Assembly (NCBI GenBank): GCA_963513935.1 | Contig: OY740772.1 | Coordinates: 99,591,340 to 99,655,339, forward strand | Length of the DNA: 64,000 bases | Reading direction: 5' to 3' | Origin: Aphrophora alni | Taxonomy: Eukaryota > Arthropoda > Insecta > Hemiptera > Aphrophoridae | Shown: positions 61,101 to 64,000 of the stretch, in pieces | Position numbering within the stretch: position 1 is the first letter of the stretch | Layout: every line of letters begins with the position of its first letter | Made by a program: the position numbers and the translations under genes | The notes under the pieces: generated by a model | Told to the model about the DNA's origin: nothing | Database searches by the model: none | The model's input: the letters and a program-made list of their open reading frames with translations, nothing else

Positions 61101-62758
61101 AACCGCGGATTTTAAATCTATTACAAATTATGATTTTTCACATCACCACAAAAATAAGAAATTAGCCATGGGCTGATATAAAAGATGTAATTTCTAAATC
61201 GACATATCCATTTCGTTCATTACAATTTTAGTAAAATGTAAACCAAACCAGTCTTCAAAATTGCAAATAAAAAATTATTATGGTTCTGGAATAATTGATA
61301 AAAACAAATAAACACTGACAACCATCTATGGCCAACACAAGTTTAGGCTTTTTTTAAATATTTTTTTACATGGTGTCCATAGTTTATTTTTACTTTTAGA
61401 TTGACAACTACTGCATAGATAGTTTTGGTTGGTTTTTATTTAGTTATGAGGATTGGTGAAAAGGAGTAGTTCTTTCCCATGGAAAGGATTTACTTGAGCA
61501 AAAAATGAAAACTTCCACACACGCCTTACTTTTTTGATGTTTTACTTTATATGAATTAAAACCTTTTTGAGTTTTATAATATATTAAAAAATATTTTGTA
61601 CATAACAATTACACTTTTTTCCTTGTGATTTTCTCTAAACCTTGATATAACTTTCATGTAACTTATACATTTGCATGAATATTAATTAGAGTAAAAATAT
61701 AAACAATAGTCATATCCTTTAAGCTTCTAATAATTTGGGTCATCAGCTTATGAAACCAAAGAGTCATTGGGGGTAAAAGAGGCTCTCAGCCATTCCAGGG
61801 TTTATCGATCTACACAGGATAATATTTACTACTATTATGGTTACAGTGAATGGTAATTCACAATCAGAAGGCATGGAACATGCCACTCACAAAGAATTTA
61901 ATTTTTATTATTTCTCGCAGTAAGTGGTGTCACTGTGTCAATAGCTGTGGTATTATTTACTGTTACTTCTTTGTCTATGAATTTTTTTTTGTCACATAGG
62001 GAGGTAGAGAGTAGCTACATTTGGGTTTACTAGAACAATTTATTGAATGTATTAAAACTTGAATGAGCGTGTTCTACTATTTACAAAACCATTGATACAG
62101 CCAACAAGAAGTTCATAAGAAGAATGTATAGTCTGACTGCCAGGAGAACCCAAGCAATGTATATGAGGGGTGTGGGGAGGTAATTCCTCCATCTTCTTTC
62201 GTTTCCACCGTACTACTCAGTTTACAAATATTTGGCTGTTATGTATTGTATTTTAATGAATTTATATTTCAAATCAGAACTCAAAATGAAATTTAAAATA
62301 AAAGAATATTTATTATTTCATTTAATGTTTTACACGATTTGCACAAAATATGAATGTGCAACGAGGCGATGTTTTCACAATTAAGCTAAAAGGATAGTAC
62401 ACACGCGGCGTGATAGGTTCAACCTCTAAGACACTACAAAATCCAGTAAAAATCAACCTCACAGACATGTTCACTGCATTTCTCTCACCTCGGTTCTCCT
62501 GGCGGTCAGACTATATACTTTTGTTCAGTTAATTGCCATGGTTTTCAGTAGATGAAACTTATGACCGTATCTTTGGTGTTAAGTATATATTTTTGTGATT
62601 GTTACAGCTACTTTGGAAAGTATTCAGAAAGGGAAATCTCCTGATAAATATGTAATGTTTCTGCGCAATGAAAGTGGATTCAACTCTTCCGTACTTCAAG
62701 CAGTGTTTTTTTGTATTGACAAAAACAAACCAACATTACAATCAGGGCAATTTGTTAC
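41594..62758 (+). CDS. SPATA22-like meiosis protein, 5 exons, 3' end probably off the window
   Basis: Exons 41594-41633, 46987-47092, 48476-48923, 52152-52260 and 62608-62758 join in frame (854 nt, 284 codons + 2 nt), all GT-AG. The first ~200 residues are polar and probably disordered. The C-terminal part has RRCYFIGSIDQVIRWFRLTK, ANIFAIFEISATLES, YVMFLRNESG, VFFCIDKNKPTLQSGQFV. This spacing resembles the C-terminal domain of SPATA22 (LRxxxAVIESMxYW, TVLLFEVLAVLDS, KTFLMRDGKN, PCVFYEIDRELPRLxRGxVHR). SPATA22 partners MEIOB on RPA-like ssDNA filaments in meiotic recombination. The last exon ends ...TTTGTTAC|gtaag; if not spliced, ACG TAA would stop at once. Assignment is from recalled family features, without a search; RPA-like OB proteins are the alternative. 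Confidence 0.65.
41634..43799. other. SPATA22-like intron 1, left part; no gene recognised
   Basis: AT-rich except a GC-richer patch at about 42835-42930 (ccgtcacctaattccttcgg ... tgccaatgaccaggaaatgc). Open frames at 43556-43820 lead into the piggyBac relic but match nothing by themselves. Confidence 0.35.
43800..44160 (+). pseudogene. piggyBac-like transposase relic, carboxyl-terminal end
   Basis: Frames on + give FYDLMLLNSHTLHFTKTGKY, SSLQEFQLEVVRQMIEKYN (the LxxFRLxLxxxL helix), then RHFPSLVPSTEKKCKRS and, in the next frame, MRFVCTYKTIGSEKKRNKLY. This order is the end of the piggyBac DDE domain followed by the GRHFPxxxPxTxxK linker and the cysteine-rich C-terminal domain. Most of the zinc-ligand cysteines (RYxCxxC...LCxxPCF) are lost, with frameshifts. 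Confidence 0.7.
44161..46073. other. SPATA22-like intron 1, right part; no gene
   Basis: AT-rich; a (TA)n tract at about 45743-45777. A + strand stretch near 45235-45330 reads GDKILVKRCHVTSTRKRS, vaguely like a retroelement integrase tail, but too short and degenerate to assign. Confidence 0.3.
45743..45777. repeat. (TA)n microsatellite
   Basis: About 35 bp of alternating TA. Confidence 0.95.
46074..46128. repeat. (AT)n microsatellite
   Basis: About 55 bp of uninterrupted AT repeats, immediately 5' of a family B repeat. Confidence 0.95.
46130..46900 (+). repeat. Dispersed repeat family B, near full-length copy
   Basis: Blocks in order: gttatgtgatgggtcaaaaa, ctctttgtgtccaaaaag, cagtgctctagagtcctaac, gtggaccgattttaatcaaa, attttggccatatctaagga, acaaaacatattggtaacca, gaactgacatttttgagaca, ttttgattgtgaattggtg. 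About 770 bp, no coding capacity. It ends about 90 bp before SPATA22-like exon 2. Confidence 0.65.
46987..47092 (+). CDS. SPATA22-like exon 2
   Basis: Acceptor tgttgtag, donor gtaaaa. Encodes ARNRGLKPKPYFIQHDNMNL and RPQQFSPTGMPH; phases fit both neighbours. Confidence 0.65.
47093..48475. other. SPATA22-like intron 2, no gene
   Basis: AT-rich. A minus-strand 72-codon open frame (47748-47966) is not recognised. Confidence 0.35.
48476..48923 (+). CDS. SPATA22-like exon 3
   Basis: Acceptor tttttttatag, donor gtaagt. 149 codons, polar, rich in Ser/Lys/Gln (QQINPEFSEPFDLDSEYSKR ... PPQSKNMK). The large uninterrupted frame in otherwise stop-rich AT DNA supports coding. Confidence 0.78.
48924..52151. 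other. SPATA22-like intron 3, no gene
   Basis: 49480-49680 carries a minus-strand fragment of family B (reverse complement of ggtcaaaaaatctttgcc and gatcaaatttagta). About 50281-50330 has the 5' start of a family A repeat (tttaaaggaaaaaaaaacca ttccagtcatcaccacctt). Nothing else recognised. Confidence 0.4.
52152..52260 (+). CDS. SPATA22-like exon 4
   Basis: Acceptor taatttcag, donor gtgagt. Encodes the start of the OB-like region: CYFIGSIDQVIRWFRLTKQA then NIFAIFEIS. Confidence 0.72.
52660..53042 (+). repeat. Dispersed repeat family B, left half of a copy split by an LTR element
   Basis: gttatgtgttgggtcaaaat, ttgaggtcttccgagtccaa, cagtgctctacagtccaaat, ttttaatacaaattggtat, ctttggccatctctggagac, ggtttcggagttatcgagaa. 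It stops at the LTR; the right half resumes at 61151. Confidence 0.65.
53043..54448 (-). repeat. 3' LTR of the 8.1-kb element
   Basis: Core 53096-54451 matches 59798-61153 at a constant offset of 6702 bp with no difference that I could find. The outer 53 bp (53043-53095) match the other LTR only at roughly 80 percent. An open frame at 54097-54285 (minus) is an LTR-internal by-product present in both copies. Confidence 0.85.
54449..57847 (-). other. Non-coding internal region of the LTR element with extreme G-poverty on the + strand
   Basis: About 3.4 kb in which the + strand is almost only A, T and C (many 60-base lines have 0-3 G), i.e. the element's sense strand is C-poor. Only short open frames (56625-56924, 57651-57857). 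A pol gene would be expected here and is absent. Confidence 0.7.
57848..59593 (-). CDS. 581-residue coiled-coil-rich protein in the gag position of the LTR element
   Basis: Intact from ATG at 59593 to a stop at 57848. Residues about 1-130 are acidic and Ser/Asn/Glu-rich (EISSSSNSRRSSVNANSSSG). Residues about 140-290 form a long predicted coiled coil with a short internal repeat (NKLEINTKLEDFNIKLEQNN and LKQTKLELRQDNLNLKEAM). Residues about 330-420 are Asn/Val-rich. The C-terminal 150 residues are more globular and basic (FENYVMIKFKSIF, GVRIPERTDVEIRSLD, then SILRDNNK and a His-rich GNHRKK tail). No CCHC zinc knuckle and no protease/RT motif. It could be a divergent Gag or a novel element-encoded structural protein. 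An uninterrupted 1.7-kb frame in very AT-rich DNA argues that it is, or recently was, translated. Confidence 0.75.
   Translation of the reverse strand: MELEIVNVNNSDEQVGLGNQNSLNNIEPLEFTGDIFDNLQKESQSNEQTNEQFAQNFLDQEISSSSNSRRSSVNANSSSGSDFNGFDSDRILNSKEKREDMNKKLVETPGVEIVEENSDKELRAEEVRVIEQVRIGEQDKVDREDKVMRMLEEMMKETRQNNVVLNNKINQSRLETKQDNLELRQDLKQDNDKKFECINNKFDEFNNKFDQNKLEINTKLEDFNIKLEQNNVKLDKIDNDLKQTKLELRQDNLNLKEAMCKKFEEMRVELKPNYVKFEQNLKMEINVMETNNKVEIEVSYCEKKVEFERINNVEGALIENMNNLDNNLDQTVAEVEINGFNETKEMSDDLIIIKDDCVNDCVQEISKIMNNGLGNKVNLEITSNVEINMSSGVGIGISNLKNKVKVNNLITKVSAVYFKKQVGHKNVEFENYVMIKFKSIFQTQEQEIKSFCEKSNFKYNLESKNVEIVKEGFVLVYKNGGVRIPERTDVEIRSLDSKMFERRRGDGMPEREKEKSILSILRDNNKVGSFVRKGSVVMNRLDKLSVWTEVFNIKNVLKNSIMYFKIFHQSGNHRKKCIIYN
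59724..59741 (-). promoter_or_regulatory. Primer-binding-site-like sequence
   Basis: Minus-strand TGTCGCCGCAACTGTGGG lies two bases inside the 5' LTR and resembles TGGCGCCCAACGTGGGG-type PBSs (compare the TGGCGTCCAACGTAAGGGC at 63806). The third base differs from the TGG that pairs with the tRNA CCA end. Confidence 0.5.
59744..61150 (-). repeat. 5' LTR of the 8.1-kb element
   Basis: Starts TGTAACAATTC and ends CATCACCACA on the + strand, i.e. TGTGGTGATG...GAATTGTTACA in element orientation. It would contain the promoter. Confidence 0.85.
61151..61480 (+). repeat. Dispersed repeat family B, right half
   Basis: cattacaattttagtaaaat, ttttacatggtgtccatagt, ttttatttagttatgaggat tggtgaaaagg: the 3' part of family B, continuing the copy interrupted at 53042. 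Confidence 0.55.
61481..62128. other. SPATA22-like intron 4, right part, nothing recognised
   Basis: AT-rich, no element ends or ORFs. Confidence 0.4.
62129..62513. mobile_element. 385-bp MITE with 22-bp inverted ends and TA target duplication
   Basis: TAGTCTGACTGCCAGGAGAA + CC at 62129 and its mirror ggttctcctggcggtcagac + ta ending at 62513 (one mismatch). TA flanks at 62127-62128 and 62514-62515. No coding capacity. It ends 94 bp upstream of SPATA22-like exon 5. Confidence 0.82.
62608..62758 (+). CDS. SPATA22-like exon 5
   Basis: Acceptor gttacag, donor gtaaga. Encodes TLESIQKGKSPDKYVMFLRN and AVFFCIDKNKPTLQSGQFV. The intron before it is 10.3 kb because an LTR element has inserted. Confidence 0.72.
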
Positions 62759-63059
62759 GTAAGAATGATTCATAATAGTTATACTTTACTCATCTAAATG
62801 CATCAAAATATGTTTATACTGTTCTGTAATATGATGTCTTTTTATTTATTTATACTTTTCTACTATAATAATTCAAAATAATGTTGAAAAATGGATCTAT
62901 ACAAAGAGCATAAATTTGGAAATTTATTGATCAAGACAAGTATTATATGGAGTTTGTTCAAGTATTTCATTTTTTTAAAAAAAATTTATTTCATTAACTT
63001 ATTTTAAATATATGAATTAAAAAATTTAAATTAATTTATTAATATATATATATATATAA
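62759..63059. other. SPATA22-like intron 5, AT-rich, no gene
   Basis: A (TA)n tract at about 63042-63058; nothing else recognised. Confidence 0.4.
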
Positions 63060-63546
63060 AGGATCTAGTAAGCAAATCAGTAAAAGGAAGAAAACATATG
63101 TGCAAAACAACAAGTAAAACATGTGATGGAAAACAACAGTGAAAAGGAGAAAGAAGAAGAGAGAAATTTTCATTCCTGTTTGGATGTGTGATATAGACAG
63201 TGCAGTGAGATATTTAATATAAAAGAAGACAAAAAATGGTCAAATAATTAATCATAACGAAATATTTAAATAATTGTGGAAAAAAGAAATTTTTTATTAT
63301 TAGTCTGGTGAATAATTTAAGAAGGAAAAGTGGACATGTTATAATATGTAAAATACAATTCAAAAAGTAAAATAATGGTGAAAATATGAGTAAAGGATTA
63401 ATAGTATTAAAATAAACAATAACCAAGAAACAGTTTTGAGGAAAGAAAATATTACAGCTATTGGTGAGATTGAACTAGTTTTTTTTTGTTAAAATATATA
63501 TTTTTTTTGTTTAATTGATTAAGAAGAGAAACTGGAAGTGTTGATA

Positions 63547-63551
<5 letters not shown>

Positions 63552-63583
<32 letters not shown>
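63552..63583. repeat. (TA)n microsatellite
   Basis: About 32 bp of alternating TA. Confidence 0.95.
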
Positions 63584-63585
<2 letters not shown>

Positions 63586-63805
63586 TGGAAATATATATAT
63601 TTTCTTTTGTTTTTTTTCGATAATACATTTTTATATTTATTGACTGATTTTTTTTTTTATGTTGTATTTGATTTATAATTTTTTTTCTATTATTAATGAT
63701 TTCTTGAAGATAAGCCGGCACCAACCAAACCCCCGAGATAGAAAATAATAAAATTTAGAAAAATTCAATATAAATAAAATAATAATAATGAAAGTTTTAT
63801 TATAT

Positions 63806-63824
63806 TGGCGTCCAACGTAAGGGC
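63806..63824 (+). promoter_or_regulatory. Primer-binding site of LTR retrotransposon
   Basis: TGGCGTCCAACGTAAGGGC begins with TGG, complementary to the CCA end of a tRNA primer. Confidence 0.65.
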
Positions 63825-63924
63825 TTATTTCAAGGAAGCTTAAATAACTTCTCTTAGATTAAGTGAACAATTTAGTAATTTTAAAATAATTTTGTGTATT
63901 GTATAATTTATACAACTATTGGAA

Positions 63925-64000
63925 ATGGATCGACAACCTAATTATAACCTTAGAAGACAAATAACAAAGACTCAAAAGGCAATTGAATCAGAAGGGTTGC
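63925..64000 (+). CDS. Start of a probable gag ORF (cut by the window edge)
   Basis: ATG at 63925, 100 bp after the PBS; MDRQPNYNLRRQITKTQKAI is open to the edge. Basic and polar as in Gag amino termini, but only 25 residues are visible. Confidence 0.45.
   Translation, partial: MDRQPNYNLRRQITKTQKAIESEGL

Larger units (their letters stand above)
53043..61150 (-). mobile_element. 8.1-kb non-autonomous LTR retrotransposon (LTR - PBS - gag-like ORF - non-coding - LTR)
   Basis: Direct repeats 53043-54448 and 59744-61150 begin TG and end CA. They are flanked outside by AAAA (53039-53042 and 61151-61154), a possible 4-bp target duplication. Reading the minus strand, TGTCGCCGCAACTGTGGGCC starts two bases after the 5' LTR, a primer-binding-site-like sequence with TGT in place of TGG. 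A 581-codon ORF begins about 150 nt farther on, the gag position. No reverse transcriptase, RNase H, integrase or protease motif was found in the internal 5.3 kb, so it resembles TR-GAG or LARD-type parasites of a Ty3/gypsy-like element. The 1.35-kb core of the LTRs looks identical, so insertion is recent. It sits in SPATA22-like intron 4 inside a family B repeat. Confidence 0.8.
63060..64000 (+). mobile_element. 5' part of an LTR retrotransposon entering the right edge (LTR end, PBS, gag start)
   Basis: TGGCGTCCAACGTAAGGGC at 63806-63824 is a textbook PBS form. The sequence before it is probably the 5' LTR; its left limit is not visible because the partner LTR is off the window, and 63060 is only a guess. 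LTR block agccggcaccaaccaaaccc at about 63711 has reverse-oriented relatives near 23300 and 29770. An ATG-opened frame follows at 63925. Confidence 0.6.

Noticed and set aside
1..64000. tRNA, rRNA or snRNA genes
   Set aside because: No cloverleaf with recognisable A and B boxes, and no rRNA or snRNA core sequence, was found by eye; a covariance-model scan could still find small ones.

Overview
The window is animal nuclear DNA, most likely from an insect. It is strongly AT-rich, its genes are split by long introns with GT-AG boundaries, and most of the sequence is transposable-element debris. A ribosomal protein S21 gene with an insect-like amino terminus points to an arthropod. The mix of piggyBac-like, Tc1/mariner (DUF4817 type), Penelope-like, RTE-like and LTR elements fits an insect such as a hemipteran, but the species cannot be fixed from sequence alone.

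Three protein-coding genes can be reconstructed by splicing. (1) HEATR6 (+ strand, 1-24288): eleven exons encoding the last 557 residues of a HEAT-repeat protein; the 5' end lies off the window. (2) RpS21 (- strand, coding span 32381-40763): a complete 83-residue 40S ribosomal protein in four coding exons plus a 5'UTR exon with a pyrimidine tract. (3) A SPATA22-like gene (+ strand, 41594 to beyond 62758): five exons encoding 284 residues with a disordered front and a C-terminal OB-fold-like segment; the 3' end probably lies off the window. RpS21 and the SPATA22-like gene are head to head, about 0.66 kb apart. No functional link among the three genes is evident.

The rest is repeats. In the HEATR6 introns: a 274-bp foldback, an RTE-like RT relic, a probable LTR/PBS remnant, a TA-flanked Tigger/pogo-like MITE with a GC-rich internal minisatellite, and a deleted DUF4817 mariner. 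Between HEATR6 and RpS21: a five-copy tandem array derived from a local SINE-like repeat, a Penelope RT relic, a perfect 40-bp-arm hairpin, a 1.36-kb mariner with a broken transposase, and a LINE tail. The 6.4-kb first coding intron of RpS21 carries two abutting MITEs. The SPATA22-like introns carry a piggyBac relic and, as the most notable object, an 8.1-kb LTR element (53043-61150, - strand) with nearly identical 1.4-kb LTRs. It has a PBS-like site and a single 581-residue coiled-coil-rich ORF in the gag position, but no recognisable pol, so it looks like a young non-autonomous element. The right edge of the window enters the 5' end of another LTR retrotransposon.
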